The translations under genes were made by a program, and so were the position numbers. From NCBI GenBank assembly GCA_016213505.1, contig JACRAF010000038.1, positions 24,943 through 88,942 of the forward strand: 64,000 nucleotides of DNA, read 5' to 3'. Within the stretch, counting starts at the first letter, position 1. Every line of letters starts with the position of its first letter. Source of the stretch: Devosia nanyangense (GTDB lineage: Bacteria > Pseudomonadota > Alphaproteobacteria > Rhizobiales > Devosiaceae). This document shows positions 35,298 through 45,559 of the stretch, one piece after another. The notes beneath the pieces are model-generated. The model was not told the DNA's origin, did not search any database, and saw nothing but the letters and a program-made list of their open reading frames with translations.

Positions 35298-37576
35298 TGG
35301 GTCACCTGCTGATCGGCGGAGGCGCCCGCCCACTCCTGGATTGCAACGCTCTCGGCTTCGGCGACCGTCGCTCGCCGCACCTGCGACAGGCCCGGCGTCA
35401 ACTTCAGGGACAACAGCACGTCGGTCAATTGCCCGAGGTCGCGCACCTCGATCTCGAAGATGTTCTTGTGAAAATCCGGCGAGACGATCCGCATCACGAG
35501 ATTATGGATGTTCGCCTCGGCGGCGGCAATGGCGGCCGAAACCTGCGCCAGCGAGCCGGGCTTGTTCACCGTCAGCATGGAGATAACGACCTTGTAGCTG
35601 CGGTCCTCGCGGCCGGCGATATCCCAGCGCACGTCGATCCAGGCGAGATCGGAATCGTGCAGTTCGACCAGGGCGTCGGAGTGGATGGGATAGACCATGA
35701 TCGGCGCGTTGGGCCGCATGATGCCCACCAGCCGGTCGCCGGGGACCACCCCCTCGGGCGAGATGGTGACCCTGGTCGAAAAGCCGAGCTGCGTCAGCGC
35801 CGCGCGGGCGTTGGGTCCGGAGCGTTGGCCGCCCGGCACGCGGAAGCGGAACATGTCGGTGTCGCGCAGCGCGAACCAGCCCTCGGCCTTGTCGGGATGC
35901 GGCAGGTCGAGCGGCTTCTTGCGCCGCTTCTTGATGCCTTTGACGGCAGCCAATTCCGTCGCCAGCAAGTCCGGCTCGACCTTGCCCTCGCCGATGGCGA
36001 CGAGCAGATCGCGCTTGTTGGAGTAGGTCAGCGCCTTGGCCAGATGGTCGGCCTCGGCTTCGTCGATCGAGACGCCCTCGCGTTCGAGCAGCGACGACAA
36101 GAGGTGCTCGCCAAGCGCATGGGCGCGCTGCTGGGCGGCGATGCGGACGGCGCGGCGGATGGCGGCGCGGGCCTTGCCGGTCGCGGCGATGGTCTCCCAA
36201 TTGGCCGGCGGCAGGTGGTTCTGGTCGCGGATGATTTCGACCTCGTCGCCCGATTGCAGATGCGTCACCAGCGGCATGATGGCGCCGTTGATCTTGGCGC
36301 CGACGCACGTGTCGCCGATGTCCGTGTGGAGGGCGTAGGCGAAATCGATGGGTGTGGCGCCACGCGGCAGGGCGATCAGCCGGCCGCGGGGGGTGAAGCA
36401 GAACACCTGATCCTGAAACAGTTCGAGCTTGGTGTATTCGAGGAAATCCTCGGTCGAAGACCCGGTGGTCAGGTGCTCGATAGTCTGGCGCAGCCAGGCG
36501 AAGGCCTGGCTCTCACCCTCGAGGGTATGGAGGTCGTTGGTGGCGCCCTCTTTGTATAGGGCGTGCGCGGCGATGCCGTATTCGGCAATGCGGTGCATCT
36601 CCTCGCTGCGGATCTGCAACTCGGCGCGCTGCCGGCCAAGGCCGACGATGGTGGTGTGGATCGAGCGGTAGTCGTTGTGTTTGGGGACCGAGATATAGTC
36701 CTTGAAACGGCCGGGCACGACCTTCCAGTTGGTGTGGACGATGCCGAGCGCCCGGTAGCAGTCGGCGACGGTCGGCACGATGATGCGGAAACCGATCATG
36801 TCGGAGAGCAGTTCGAGTGCGATCTGTTTGCGCTCGATCTTGGTGGCGATCGACCATGCCGATTTGACCCGGGCGCTGACCCGCGCGTCGATCCCCGCTT
36901 CCTCGAGCTTGGTGGTGAGCTCGCTCTTGATGGTTTCAATGGTGCCCTTGAACTCCGCCTGCATGTCGGCGAGACGGTCAGTGATGGCCTTGTAATGATC
37001 CGGCTGGAGCGTGCGGAAAGCGAGGTTCTCGAGCTCGCTGCGCATATCCTGCATGCCCATGCGCCCGGCGAGCGGGGCATAGATGTCCATCGTCTCGGAC
37101 GCGATGCGCATCTGCTTGTCGGCGGGCATGAAGTCGAGCGTGCGCATGTTGTGGAGGCGGTCGGCAAGCTTCACCAGGAGCACGCGGACGTCAGCGGAGA
37201 TCGCCAGCAGGAGTTTGCGCAGGTTCTCAGCCTGTGCCTCCTCACGGGTCACCAGTTGCAGCCGTTCGATCTTGGTCAGGCCGTCGACGATCTCGCCGAT
37301 TTCTGAACCGAACAGCTGGTCGATCTCGGCACGAGTGGCGTCGGTGTCCTCGATGGTGTCGTGCAGGAGCGCCACCGCGATGGTGGCATCGTCGAGCTTG
37401 AGGTCGGTCAGGATGGCGGCGACTTCGAGCGGATGATTGAAATAGGGATCGCCCGAGGCGCGCTTCTGCGCGCCGTGCTTCTGCATGGCGTAGACATAGG
37501 CCCTGTTCAGAAGCTGCTCGTCGGCGTGCGGATTGTAGGCCAGCACCCGCTCGACGAGTTCGTATTGACGCATCAT
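35294..37576 (-). CDS. rsh: bifunctional (p)ppGpp synthetase/hydrolase Rsh
   Basis: A 760-residue Rel/Spo homologue that makes and degrades (p)ppGpp. Domains in order: HD hydrolase ([20 protein letters not shown], then [11 protein letters not shown] with the HD pair, about 40-180), synthetase (about 235-370; [38 protein letters not shown]), TGS (about 395-455; [20 protein letters not shown]) and C-terminal ACT. All hydrolase and synthetase hallmarks are intact, so both activities are expected. Starts at 37576 or the next Met. It is coupled to pyrE and follows the rpoZ terminator. Confidence 0.96.
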   Translation of the reverse strand: MMRQYELVERVLAYNPHADEQLLNRAYVYAMQKHGAQKRASGDPYFNHPLEVAAILTDLKLDDATIAVALLHDTIEDTDATRAEIDQLFGSEIGEIVDGLTKIERLQLVTREEAQAENLRKLLLAISADVRVLLVKLADRLHNMRTLDFMPADKQMRIASETMDIYAPLAGRMGMQDMRSELENLAFRTLQPDHYKAITDRLADMQAEFKGTIETIKSELTTKLEEAGIDARVSARVKSAWSIATKIERKQIALELLSDMIGFRIIVPTVADCYRALGIVHTNWKVVPGRFKDYISVPKHNDYRSIHTTIVGLGRQRAELQIRSEEMHRIAEYGIAAHALYKEGATNDLHTLEGESQAFAWLRQTIEHLTTGSSTEDFLEYTKLELFQDQVFCFTPRGRLIALPRGATPIDFAYALHTDIGDTCVGAKINGAIMPLVTHLQSGDEVEIIRDQNHLPPANWETIAATGKARAAIRRAVRIAAQQRAHALGEHLLSSLLEREGVSIDEAEADHLAKALTYSNKRDLLVAIGEGKVEPDLLATELAAVKGIKKRRKKPLDLPHPDKAEGWFALRDTDMFRFRVPGGQRSGPNARAALTQLGFSTRVTISPEGVVPGDRLVGIMRPNAPIMVYPIHSDALVELHDSDLAWIDVRWDIAGREDRSYKVVISMLTVNKPGSLAQVSAAIAAAEANIHNLVMRIVSPDFHKNIFEIEVRDLGQLTDVLLSLKLTPGLSQVRRATVAEAESVAIQEWAGASADQQVTQ

Positions 37577-37630
37577 GGGAGACGTAGGGCTCCGTGAGGA
37601 CGCGGGAATGACATCCCGCCTCCCGAAAAC

Positions 37631-37659
37631 AAAAAAGGCGCCCGATTTACCGGGCGCCT
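37631..37659 (-). terminator. intrinsic terminator after rpoZ
   Basis: Stem GGCGCCCG/CGGGCGCC with a 6-base loop, followed on the minus strand by a TTTTTT run and GTTTT; a classic rho-independent terminator 29 bases past the rpoZ stop. It implies that rsh has its own promoter in the 55 bases that follow or depends on readthrough. Confidence 0.88.
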
Positions 37660-37687
37660 GGTCAATATAGACCGCCTGCGGCCGCGA

Positions 37688-38056
37688 TCAATCGTCGCGG
37701 CGCTCGGGCGGCGCGAGGCTCTCGATGCCGCGCAGCAGTTCGTCCTCGGAAATCGTGTCGAAGGTGTCGCCGTCCTGGTCGGCGTTCGCATCGAGGAGCG
37801 GCGCGGCGTGCCGTTCGGGCTCGTCGACCTCGACATATTTCTGCAGCGAGTGGATCAGATCTTCGCGCAAATCCTCGGGCGAAATCGCGCCGTCGCCGAT
37901 TTCCCTAAGAGAAACAACGGGATTCTTGTCGTTGTCGCGATCGATGGTGATCGCCGCCCCGGCCGAAATCATGCGGGCGCGGTGAGCAGCCATCAAGACG
38001 AGGTCGAAGCGGTTTTCGATCTTCTCGATGCAGTCTTCGACGGTGACGCGGGCCAC
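37688..38056 (-). CDS. rpoZ: RNA polymerase omega subunit
   Basis: A 122-residue omega subunit, which stabilises beta-prime and binds ppGpp together with it. It begins [20 protein letters not shown] followed by [10 protein letters not shown]; the C-terminal half is an acidic alphaproteobacterial extension. Start is GTG at 38056, supported by GGAG six bases upstream. The much longer ORF reading back to 39064 runs through non-coding and antisense DNA and is rejected. Confidence 0.95.
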   Translation of the reverse strand: MARVTVEDCIEKIENRFDLVLMAAHRARMISAGAAITIDRDNDKNPVVSLREIGDGAISPEDLREDLIHSLQKYVEVDEPERHAAPLLDANADQDGDTFDTISEDELLRGIESLAPPERRDD

Positions 38057-38338
38057 GAACGTCTCCAGAATTGTTGGAAATGAACGGCCCTCATACACGA
38101 GCAGCCCCCCCGGTTCAAGGACAAGAGACGGCCGCGCGGCAATGTGATAGCTCTTACCTTCGGACACTGGAGGAAATGAATTGCAGTGCTCGCAGGGTCT
38201 TGCTAAGGCCACAAACTCAGCGGGGCCCCTTGGTTGCCGGACGACCGCTCCCGGCGGGCCTGAACTTACAGCCGACCCAAACGAACGAATTATGCTGGGC
38301 AGCCTGAGAGGCCGGCCGACCCAGTCAGGAGAAAGCCC

Positions 38339-38950
38339 ATGGCGATCGATCCCCGCGAGAAGGTGGTCATCTTCATCGACGGAGCCAATCTCTACGCCAC
38401 CAGCAAGGCGATCGGCATCGACATCGACTACCGGCGGCTGCTGGCGGAGTTCTCGAGCAAGGCCTACCTGCTGCGCGCCTACTACTACACGGCGTTGGTC
38501 GAAGATCAGGAGTATTCCTCGATCCGCCCACTGATCGACTGGCTCGACTACAACGGTTTCACGGTGGTGACCAAGCCGGCCAAGGAGTTCACCGACTCCT
38601 CCGGTCGCCGCAAGATCAAGGGCAACATGGACATCGAACTGACGGTCGATGCTCTTGAGATGTCCCCCTTTTTCGACCATTTCGTGCTGTTTTCGGGCGA
38701 CGGCGATTTCACCGCCCTGGTTGCGGCATTGCAGCGCAAGGGCAAGCGGGTGACCGTCGCCTCGACGCTCAGTACGCCGACCCCGATGATCGCGGACGAC
38801 CTTCGCCGTCAGGCCGACTTCTTCCTCGACGTCGCGGAACTGGCCAAGACCGTTGGCCGAGCCGTCGATCGCAGCAACCCGCCGGTCGACCACCGCAGCG
38901 CAGCACCAGTTGACCGCACCACGGTTGCCGCGGACGATAAGGTCAAGTGA
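38339..38950 (+). CDS. NYN domain (LabA/DUF88-like) protein
   Basis: A 203-residue PIN-like NYN nuclease-fold protein: [18 protein letters not shown] at the N-terminus (catalytic Asp in IDGAN), [14 protein letters not shown] in the middle and [20 protein letters not shown] with the conserved D-x-D. It is probably an RNA-processing or RNA-binding enzyme; LabA relatives act in circadian output in cyanobacteria. The C-terminal 40 residues are low-complexity and polar. It is divergent from rpoZ, the normal place in this order; GGAG lies close upstream of the start. Confidence 0.88.
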   Translation: MAIDPREKVVIFIDGANLYATSKAIGIDIDYRRLLAEFSSKAYLLRAYYYTALVEDQEYSSIRPLIDWLDYNGFTVVTKPAKEFTDSSGRRKIKGNMDIELTVDALEMSPFFDHFVLFSGDGDFTALVAALQRKGKRVTVASTLSTPTPMIADDLRRQADFFLDVAELAKTVGRAVDRSNPPVDHRSAAPVDRTTVAADDKVK

Positions 38951-38971
38951 GTCCTGGTTTGCGCAGGCTGA

Positions 38972-39703
38972 GTGACCGACACCGACCCCCCGCATAATTG
39001 CCCGCTCTGCCCGCGGCTCGTCGCCTTCCGGCATGAGGCGAGGCATCTGCATCCGGACTGGCACAACGCCCCGGTTCCGAACTGGGGCGACACAGCGGCC
39101 CGGCTAATCATCGTCGGACTGGCGCCGGGGTTGAAGGGCGCCAACCGCACCGGACGGCCGTTCACCGGCGACTACGCAGGCGACCTGCTCTACGCGACGC
39201 TGCGAAAAACCGGACTGGCCGCCGGCGAGTACGAGCAGCGGCCGGACGACACCCTGCGGCTCAAGGGCGTGCTGATCGCCAATGCGGTGCGCTGCGTGCC
39301 GCCCGAGAACAAGCCGACGACCGACGAGATCAAGACCTGCCGGCCGTTCCTTATGGCCACGATCGCGGCGACGCGACCCCTCGCCTATCTGGCGCTGGGC
39401 CGGATCGCGCATGATTCGCTGTTGGTCGCGCTCGGGGAGAAGCGAGCGCGATACGCCTTCGGCCATGGCGCGGAACATCAGCTGTCGGGCGGCGGGGCGC
39501 TTTTCGACAGTTACCACTGCTCGCGCTACAACACGAACACGGGCGTGCTGACGACGGCAATGTTCGAGGATGTGGTCGGCCGGGCGGCGGCGTTCATTGC
39601 CTCGGATCGCAGCGTCGAGCGCATAGAGCGCATTTGGCGGTCACGTCGCGGCCGAAACGGAAGCGGAGCGCCCGGAAGGCGGCGACAGCGCCGACCGCCC
39701 TGA
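38972..39703 (+). CDS. family 5 uracil-DNA glycosylase (UDGb)
   Basis: A 243-residue Fe-S uracil-DNA glycosylase. It carries the family 5 motif [19 protein letters not shown] (residues 49-67), four likely cluster cysteines (Cys10, Cys13, Cys108, Cys123) and the second active-site motif [15 protein letters not shown] (His182). UDGb removes uracil and some other deaminated bases. The start is GTG 38972, 21 bases after the NYN gene. The last 40 residues are basic, low-complexity and overlap the TfoX-like gene on the other strand; the true C-terminus may be shorter. Confidence 0.9.
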   Translation: MTDTDPPHNCPLCPRLVAFRHEARHLHPDWHNAPVPNWGDTAARLIIVGLAPGLKGANRTGRPFTGDYAGDLLYATLRKTGLAAGEYEQRPDDTLRLKGVLIANAVRCVPPENKPTTDEIKTCRPFLMATIAATRPLAYLALGRIAHDSLLVALGEKRARYAFGHGAEHQLSGGGALFDSYHCSRYNTNTGVLTTAMFEDVVGRAAAFIASDRSVERIERIWRSRRGRNGSGAPGRRRQRRPP

Positions 39704-39797
39704 GTTCAGCAGGGTTGTGAATGCCGATCTCGGCCAACCGCTTCGCCGTCACGGGACCGAGACCCTGCATGGATTCGACGCCGAGGCTCGAGCGCAT
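39594..39797 (-). CDS. TfoX C-terminal domain-like small protein (possible frameshift)
   Basis: A 67-residue product with SMQGLGPVTAKRLAEIGIHN then [20 protein letters not shown], a close match to the helix-hairpin-helix TfoX C-terminal domain found as a stand-alone protein in many alphaproteobacteria. After residue about 50 the frame diverges ([13 protein letters not shown]). Shifting the frame gives [12 protein letters not shown], exactly the ending expected of the family. So there is either a real frameshift or a sequencing error near 39635-39650. It overlaps the UDGb C-terminus convergently and ends 4 bases after smpB's coding strand begins upstream. Function is unknown. Confidence 0.6.
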   Translation of the reverse strand: MRSSLGVESMQGLGPVTAKRLAEIGIHNPAELRAVGAVAAFRALRFRFGRDVTAKCALCARRCDPRQ

Positions 39798-39801
39798 GCC
39801 G

Positions 39802-40293
39802 CTACCCCTGACCGCCTTCCTTCATGATGCGGCCCTGCTCGCGCTTCCAGTCGCGGTTCTTTTCGGTCTCGCGCTTGTCGAAGCTCTTCTTGCCCTTGGC
39901 GAGACCGATGAGCAGCTTGGCGATGCCGCGCTCATTGAAATATAGTTTTAGCGGTACGATGGTGTTGCCGGCCCGCTCGACGCCTTCGGTGAACCGGCCG
40001 AGGTCCTTCTTCGACACCAGCAGCTTCCGCGGCCGCTTCTCGGCGTGATTGAAGCGATTGGCCTTGAGGTATTCGGGGATCGTAGCGTTGATCAGCCAGA
40101 GTTCGCCGCGTTCCGGCGAGGCGTAGCTCTCGGTGATCTGCGCATGGCCGGTACGCAGCGATTTGACCTCGGTGCCGGTCAACATGATGCCCGCCTCGAG
40201 GGTGTCGAGGATCTCGTAGTCGTAACGGGCGCGGCGGTTCTCGGCCACAGCGCCCGTGGTGATCATCGCGGGCTTGTTGGGTTTGGTTGCCAT
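39802..40293 (-). CDS. smpB: SsrA-binding protein SmpB
   Basis: A 163-residue tmRNA partner required for rescue of stalled ribosomes. Core motifs: [45 protein letters not shown] and the C-terminal [19 protein letters not shown] tail. The start at 40293 fits the family; the extended ORF reads back into dapA. The tmRNA gene (ssrA) is not in this window. dapA lies 5 bases upstream. Confidence 0.96.
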   Translation of the reverse strand: MATKPNKPAMITTGAVAENRRARYDYEILDTLEAGIMLTGTEVKSLRTGHAQITESYASPERGELWLINATIPEYLKANRFNHAEKRPRKLLVSKKDLGRFTEGVERAGNTIVPLKLYFNERGIAKLLIGLAKGKKSFDKRETEKNRDWKREQGRIMKEGGQG

Positions 40294-40298
40294 GCAGG

Positions 40299-41180
40299 TT
40301 AGTTGGGCAGCAGCCCTGCGTGCGACAAGGCAAAATCGATCGCCTTCTCGTTCGCCTCGCTGATCGGGACGACCGGCAGGCGGAACTCGTTGCGGCAAAG
40401 CCCCAGCTTCGATGCGGCGTATTTCACGCCACCCGGGTTGTTCTCGAGGAACAGGTTCTTGTGCAGATGGACCAGCTTGTCCTGCAGCATCAGCGCGGCC
40501 GCATAGTTGCCCTGCTGGCAGGCGTTCTGGAACTGCGAGCAGAGCTTCGGCGCGACGTTGGACGTCACCGATATGCAGCCCTGGCCGCCATGGGCGTTGA
40601 AGCCGAGCGCGGTGATGTCTTCGCCCGAGAGCAGGATGAACTCCGGCCCGAGCTTGGCGCGCTGCATGCTGACGCGCTCCATGCTGGCGGTTGCGTCCTT
40701 GACGCCGACGATGTTGGCGTGCGCGTCGCGCAGCCGCGCGATGGTGTCGACGGTAAGGTCCGCCACCGTACGGCCCGGGACGGAATAGAGCAGGATCGGC
40801 AGCGAGGTCGCCTTGGCCACGGCCGAGAAGTGCTGGAACATCCCCTCCTGCGTCGGCTTGTTGTAGTAGGGCACGACCGAGAGAATTGCGTCGGCGCCGA
40901 CATCCTCGGCGAAACGCGTCAGCGACACCGCCTCGTCCGTCGAGTTCGAGCCGGCTCCGGCGATTACCGGCACCCGCCGGTCGGTGACGTCGACGCAGAT
41001 CTCGATGACGCGGCGATGCTCCTCGTGGGTGACGGTCGGGCTTTCGCCGGTTGTCCCCACCGGCACGAGGCCGTGCGTGCCTTCCTTGATCTGCCAGTCG
41101 ACCAGCGCCGAGAAGGATTTCTCGTCCACGGCCCCGTCAGCAAACGGGGTGATCAACGCCGTGATCGAGCCTCTCAGCAT
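40299..41180 (-). CDS. dapA: 4-hydroxy-tetrahydrodipicolinate synthase
   Basis: A 293-residue TIM-barrel enzyme joining pyruvate and aspartate semialdehyde in lysine and meso-DAP synthesis. Marks: [54 protein letters not shown] with the catalytic Tyr, and the Schiff-base Lys in [11 protein letters not shown]. Start at 41180 is the family start; the longer reading is unlikely. Divergent from the lytic transglycosylase gene, the usual dapA-slt arrangement. Confidence 0.96.
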   Translation of the reverse strand: MLRGSITALITPFADGAVDEKSFSALVDWQIKEGTHGLVPVGTTGESPTVTHEEHRRVIEICVDVTDRRVPVIAGAGSNSTDEAVSLTRFAEDVGADAILSVVPYYNKPTQEGMFQHFSAVAKATSLPILLYSVPGRTVADLTVDTIARLRDAHANIVGVKDATASMERVSMQRAKLGPEFILLSGEDITALGFNAHGGQGCISVTSNVAPKLCSQFQNACQQGNYAAALMLQDKLVHLHKNLFLENNPGGVKYAASKLGLCRNEFRLPVVPISEANEKAIDFALSHAGLLPN

Positions 41181-41460
41181 TTCGGTTTTCCTCGGTGACG
41201 GGCCCATCTGGGGGACCCTGATGGTCAAACTGTGGCCGCGGCTTTTCCGCCCTTTGGCCATAGTCGCGCACCATAGTTACTCATGCCCGGCGCGACAAGC
41301 AGAGAGCCGTCGGGCAACCCAACAAGGCGGTTGGCGTGCGCCAGAGCGCAACGCGGCGACCAAACGGCAACGGATTGTTCACCCACCGGGAGGACAATTC
41401 CGATCCGCAAGGGTGGGGGCACCTTGTTGGATTTGTAGTTCGGACCAACAGGACGACACC

Positions 41461-43509
41461 ATGTTCATAGCGCGCGGAACGCCCAGGGCGGTCCTCGCCG
41501 GCGCCTTTGCCGCCGCGCTCGCCATCGCCGTTTCGCTCTCGCTCCCGGCGGCCCCAGCCACCGACGGGATCGACCAGATCATCACGGGCGCGATCAACCC
41601 GGCGCCGGTGCCGGTGCCGACGGCCTCGTCTGCCGGTTCGGCCGAATTCCGCAGTGCGCTCGAAATGTTGTCGGCGCAGAAATACGCCGACGCCTATGGG
41701 GCGGCGCGGACGCTCGGCAGCAACGTCGAACGCCGGACCATCCAATGGGGCGCGATCTACTACGGCAACGGGCAGATCGATGCCGACGCTGTCCAGCGCT
41801 TCTCGGCCGAGGCGCCCGACTTTGCCGCCCCGGCCGTCTTCAGGACCCGGATCGAGCAAGCGCTGATTAGGGCCGATGCGCCGGGACCGATGCTCATCAA
41901 GCTGCTCGGCGGGGCGATGCCCGCCACGCTCGACGCGCAGATCGCCCTCGCAGGAGCTTATGTCACGGCCGGCGAGACGGGCCGCGCCACCGCCATCGCA
42001 CGCTCGATCTGGACCGAGGAATACCTAGATGCCGGCGGCGAGCAGAAGGTGCTGGGGGCGCTTGGCACACTGCTGACACCGCAGGATCATTGGGCGCGCG
42101 CCGAGCACCTGATGATGCATGACCGCGCCGGCGGGGTCGACCGGCTGCTGAAATTGCTGACGCCGGGCGAAAAAAAACTGGCGGTGGCGCGCAATGCCGT
42201 GTCGCGCAACGCCACAGACGCCAAGAAGCTGCTCGACGCCGTGGACCCGGCGTTCCGGGCCAACCCGATCTACCTCTTCTCGCGGGCGCAGCGGGCGCGG
42301 CAGTTCGAGCTCTGGGATGACGCCATCGCCTATCTCGACCGGGGCAAGGCGAGCGATCCCGACTCGGCGGAGTGGTGGTACGAGCGGCAGACGCTGATCC
42401 GGCAACTGCTCTCGGCCGGTGACGCAAAGCGCGCTTATCGTGCAGCGGCGAGCTACACCGCAGGTCCGGAAGGACGCTTGGTCGAGGCGCGGTTCCATGC
42501 GGGGTGGATTGCGCTCAGTTTCCTCCGCGACGCCAAAGCCGCGGTGAAGCATTTCGAGGCAATGGCCAAGCTCGCCACGCTGCCGGACTCGGTGGCGCAG
42601 GCCAACTACTGGCTCGGCCGGGCTCGCGCCGAGGCCGGCGACGCGGCGGGCGCGCACTCGGCTTTCGGCATCGCGGCGAGCTACGGCACGATCTACTACG
42701 GCCTTCTCGCCCGCAGTGAACTGGGTATGAAGCCGGTGGAGCTGAGGGCCATGCCGGCCACCGCCGACAGCGAGGCCTCTTTCGACGGTCGCGAAGTCGT
42801 GCGGGCGATCAACCTGCTTGTCGCCAGTGGCGAGGCGACGATGGCGGCGCCCCTCCTCCGCACCTTGGCGCAGGGGCTGAAAACAGGCCCCGAATTCGTG
42901 CTCGCGGCGCGGCTGGCGCAGAAGATCGACGCGCATCACCTCGCCATTGTGATCGCCGACATCGCCGACAAGCGCGGCGTGCCCCTCGATCTCTTCAGCT
43001 TCCCCAAAGACGGGCTGCCCACCACGAGACTGGCGGAGATCGACAGGGCGGCAATCTACGCTGTCACCCGCACGGAAAGCCGGTTCCAGCCCGACGCGAT
43101 CTCCTCGAGCGGGGCGCGGGGGCTTATGCAACTGATGCCGGGAACGGCAAAGGAGACGGCGCAGAAGATGGGCGTCGCGTATTCACAGAGCCGGCTCACC
43201 AGCGACCCCGCCTACAATGCGCTCTTGGGTTCGACCTATCTCGCGACCCAGCTCGAAACATACTCGGGATCGCTGGTCCTCGCGGCCGCCGCCTACAACG
43301 CCGGCGCCGGCAACGCCAACAAATGGATCACCGCCTTCGGCGACCCGCGCGCCGAGAACGTCGATCCGGTGGTCTGGGTCGAACTCATCCCATTCCAGGA
43401 GACGCGCAAATACGTGCAGCGCGTGCTGGGCAATTATCTCGTCTACCGGGCCCGGCTGGGTCAGGAGCCGATGACGCTGACCGACGCGCTGCATTCCATC
43501 GCGGGCTGA
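41461..43509 (+). CDS. soluble lytic murein transglycosylase (Slt70-type)
   Basis: A 682-residue periplasmic enzyme that cleaves the MurNAc-GlcNAc bond to give anhydro-MurNAc products. It has a signal peptide (residues 1-32), a long helical TPR-like U/L-domain (about 60-500) and a C-terminal SLT domain from about 530 with the catalytic Glu in RTESRFQPDAISSSGARG, then GLMQLMPGTAKETA and AAAAYNAGAGNANKWI. The ATG at 41461 is preceded by an A/G-rich stretch; the longest ORF begins within dapA and is rejected. Confidence 0.92.
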   Translation: MFIARGTPRAVLAGAFAAALAIAVSLSLPAAPATDGIDQIITGAINPAPVPVPTASSAGSAEFRSALEMLSAQKYADAYGAARTLGSNVERRTIQWGAIYYGNGQIDADAVQRFSAEAPDFAAPAVFRTRIEQALIRADAPGPMLIKLLGGAMPATLDAQIALAGAYVTAGETGRATAIARSIWTEEYLDAGGEQKVLGALGTLLTPQDHWARAEHLMMHDRAGGVDRLLKLLTPGEKKLAVARNAVSRNATDAKKLLDAVDPAFRANPIYLFSRAQRARQFELWDDAIAYLDRGKASDPDSAEWWYERQTLIRQLLSAGDAKRAYRAAASYTAGPEGRLVEARFHAGWIALSFLRDAKAAVKHFEAMAKLATLPDSVAQANYWLGRARAEAGDAAGAHSAFGIAASYGTIYYGLLARSELGMKPVELRAMPATADSEASFDGREVVRAINLLVASGEATMAAPLLRTLAQGLKTGPEFVLAARLAQKIDAHHLAIVIADIADKRGVPLDLFSFPKDGLPTTRLAEIDRAAIYAVTRTESRFQPDAISSSGARGLMQLMPGTAKETAQKMGVAYSQSRLTSDPAYNALLGSTYLATQLETYSGSLVLAAAAYNAGAGNANKWITAFGDPRAENVDPVVWVELIPFQETRKYVQRVLGNYLVYRARLGQEPMTLTDALHSIAG

Positions 43510-43540
43510 CGCGTTCGGTCGGCTCTGCTATGGCTCGGCC

Positions 43541-44479
43541 ATGGCCAGAGCCCGTACTATTCCGACCGATCACAAGCCCCTCGCCGGGCTGCCGGTGCGG
43601 ATGGTGACCGTCGGCCGCGGCGCCGAACAGGTGGCCGTGCACATCGGCGGCGTGCTCGGGCCTGGGCGCGTGCCGGTCATCTGCATCGCCGGCTACAACC
43701 GCAATATGGCCGACTACTCCGATTTCGTCCGGCTCGGCGGGTTGGCGATGATCGAGGCCAATCCAATCGTTCTCGTCGACCTCAAAGGCCGCGGCCGCTC
43801 GAGCGACCGCCCTCGCCTCACCGGCTACTCTTCGCTTGCCGATGCCGACGACCTGACGGAGGTCGCGCGGGCGCTCGCCATCGAGCGTGCGATCTTCGTC
43901 GGCCAGGGCTATGGCGGACAGGTGCTGATGGCACTCGCCGCGGCGCAGCCGTCGCTGATCGCGGGAACGGTGCTGATCGACGCCGGCCCGGTGTCGGACT
44001 CGCGCGGTCTGGTGCGGCTCAGGGGCACGCTCGACGATCTTACGGGCGTGCGCGGCGAGGCCAGCCTCAAGCCGATGCTGCGCCGGATGCTCGCGGCGGA
44101 CTATCCCGGAATGCCCGAGGCGGCGCTCGACGGGCTTGCCTACCGAAGCCACTTCGTCGACAGGCGCGGACGGCTGCAACCACTGTTCGATCCGGTGCTG
44201 ATCAAGCTGCTCGAACCGTTCGATCTCGACGACGTGCTGGTGGCGCAGTGGCCGCTGTTCGACGCGCTGAGCGCCGCGCCGCTGATGATGATGCGGACGC
44301 AACTGACCCAGCAGCTGCGGCGCGAGACGTTCGAGGAGATGATGAAGCGGCGGCGCGACGCCGAGGCGTTCGTGATCGAGCAGCAGGGCTCGCCGGCCCT
44401 GCTCGACAACGCCGACGACGTGCAGCCGATCGCCGATTTCGTGAAGCGTGTGATGGGACCGCGGAAGGCGGCGGCTTAG
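43541..44479 (+). CDS. alpha/beta hydrolase-fold protein lacking the nucleophile serine
   Basis: A 312-residue alpha/beta-hydrolase-fold protein with PVICIAGYNRNMADYSDF (oxyanion-hole strand), VLVDLKGRGRSSDRP and the elbow IFVGQGYGGQVLMAL. The elbow normally reads G-x-S-x-G; here it is GQGYG, so the nucleophile serine is glycine. The late His (DDVQPIADFVKR) is also not evident. The protein may therefore be non-hydrolytic or use other residues. It is close to the transglycosylase gene (31 bases) and converges with the operon on minus, overlapping it by 4 bases. Confidence 0.78.
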   Translation: MARARTIPTDHKPLAGLPVRMVTVGRGAEQVAVHIGGVLGPGRVPVICIAGYNRNMADYSDFVRLGGLAMIEANPIVLVDLKGRGRSSDRPRLTGYSSLADADDLTEVARALAIERAIFVGQGYGGQVLMALAAAQPSLIAGTVLIDAGPVSDSRGLVRLRGTLDDLTGVRGEASLKPMLRRMLAADYPGMPEAALDGLAYRSHFVDRRGRLQPLFDPVLIKLLEPFDLDDVLVAQWPLFDALSAAPLMMMRTQLTQQLRRETFEEMMKRRRDAEAFVIEQQGSPALLDNADDVQPIADFVKRVMGPRKAAA

Positions 44480-45543
44480 CGCTCGCCCTCTCGCTTGCGG
44501 GGCGGGACCGCGGCATCGATCTTGGCGAGAGCCTGTTCGACCGCAATCTGCGCAGCAGTAACCGCCGCCTCGACGTCCATCAGCTCGGGCTTGTCCGGCA
44601 GCGCCCGGGCGGCACGTCGCGACCAGCCGCCCTCGATGGCGCGCATCGCGGCGTCCTCGTCGGGAACGGCAACCGCGCTTGGCGACGGCGGCGCAATCGG
44701 CGCGGACGCGGCAGGCCGTACAGCGGGTTCGGCCGCCGGCTGGAGCACTGGCTCCGGAGCGTCGTGCACAGGCGTGGTTCGTCCCTTGATCTCGCCTGAC
44801 CACGCTTCGCCGGGACGGCGTGCCGGCGTCGCGAGGACCCTCAGCGCGTAATCCTCCACGAACGGCGCCTCGGCCCGCTGCTCGGCCGAAACCGCGGGCT
44901 CGGTGGCAGCGGCTTCCACGGGCGGCGGCTCCGCGGCAATGACCGGCTCCGGGAAGACGTCAGTGGGCACTATCGGCAGAGCGGCCTCAGTCTGTGGTTC
45001 CGCGATCGGAACGGCAAGCGGCGCAATCGTCGGGAACGGGGCGACGGTGACATCAGCCAGCACCGACTCGGCCGGCTCGGCTGCCACTGATGCTGCCGCC
45101 TCGGCGGGCATCGCAGGAGGGTCGGGCGCGACCGGTGGTTCCGAGGTTGCATCGGCCACCATCGCCAGGGATTCCGGTGCCGGCTGCGCCATGGCGGTCG
45201 GCGCAATCGCCGCCTCGGACTCCGGTGCCTTCCCAACCTCCGGCTGAACGGCAGCCAACGCGATCGGCAACGTCGCCGTTTCGTCAACCGCGGAGGGCGC
45301 GGTCGCGGGACGCTCGGGCGTTGCAGGCGGGGGCGTGGTGGTGACCGGCTCGATAACCGGGGCCTTCACCAACGCGTCCCCGGTCTCGTGCATGGCCACG
45401 GCGAGCCGCTCGGCGGAAATGGCGGCAGCAGCAGCCGGCTGCCGCGCCGTCAGCCGACGCGCGAAATAGCCGATGCCCCAGCCGGCGACATATGAAGCGA
45501 ACAGCAGGGCCGCGATTTCGGCGATGTGAATAAAATTGGCCAT
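44476..45543 (-). CDS. Ala/Pro-rich single-pass membrane protein
   Basis: Not recognised. A 355-residue protein with one N-terminal membrane helix (about residues 6-27; AALLFASYVAGWGIGYFARR), then a long low-complexity Ala/Pro/Glu linker (about 35-220), and a more ordered C-terminal part (PELMDVEAAVTAAQIAVEQALAK). The layout, a membrane anchor plus disordered linker plus a small C-terminal helical domain, is reminiscent of ZipA-type or envelope-tethering proteins, but no family was recognised. It is third in the OmpA/BON operon, 16 bases after the 36-residue peptide gene. Confidence 0.72.
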   Translation of the reverse strand: MANFIHIAEIAALLFASYVAGWGIGYFARRLTARQPAAAAAISAERLAVAMHETGDALVKAPVIEPVTTTPPPATPERPATAPSAVDETATLPIALAAVQPEVGKAPESEAAIAPTAMAQPAPESLAMVADATSEPPVAPDPPAMPAEAAASVAAEPAESVLADVTVAPFPTIAPLAVPIAEPQTEAALPIVPTDVFPEPVIAAEPPPVEAAATEPAVSAEQRAEAPFVEDYALRVLATPARRPGEAWSGEIKGRTTPVHDAPEPVLQPAAEPAVRPAASAPIAPPSPSAVAVPDEDAAMRAIEGGWSRRAARALPDKPELMDVEAAVTAAQIAVEQALAKIDAAVPPRKREGER

Positions 45544-45559
45544 TTGCCTCTGGCGATCC

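Noticed and set aside
37688..39064. 458-residue reading of rpoZ
   Set aside because: The extension runs through non-coding DNA and antisense to the NYN gene; the GTG at 38056 has a ribosome site and gives the known omega N-terminus.
44248..44799. 183-residue plus-strand ORF across the hydrolase end and the membrane-protein gene
   Set aside because: Wrong frame of the hydrolase gene and antisense to the membrane-protein gene; Arg/Ala-rich with no domain.
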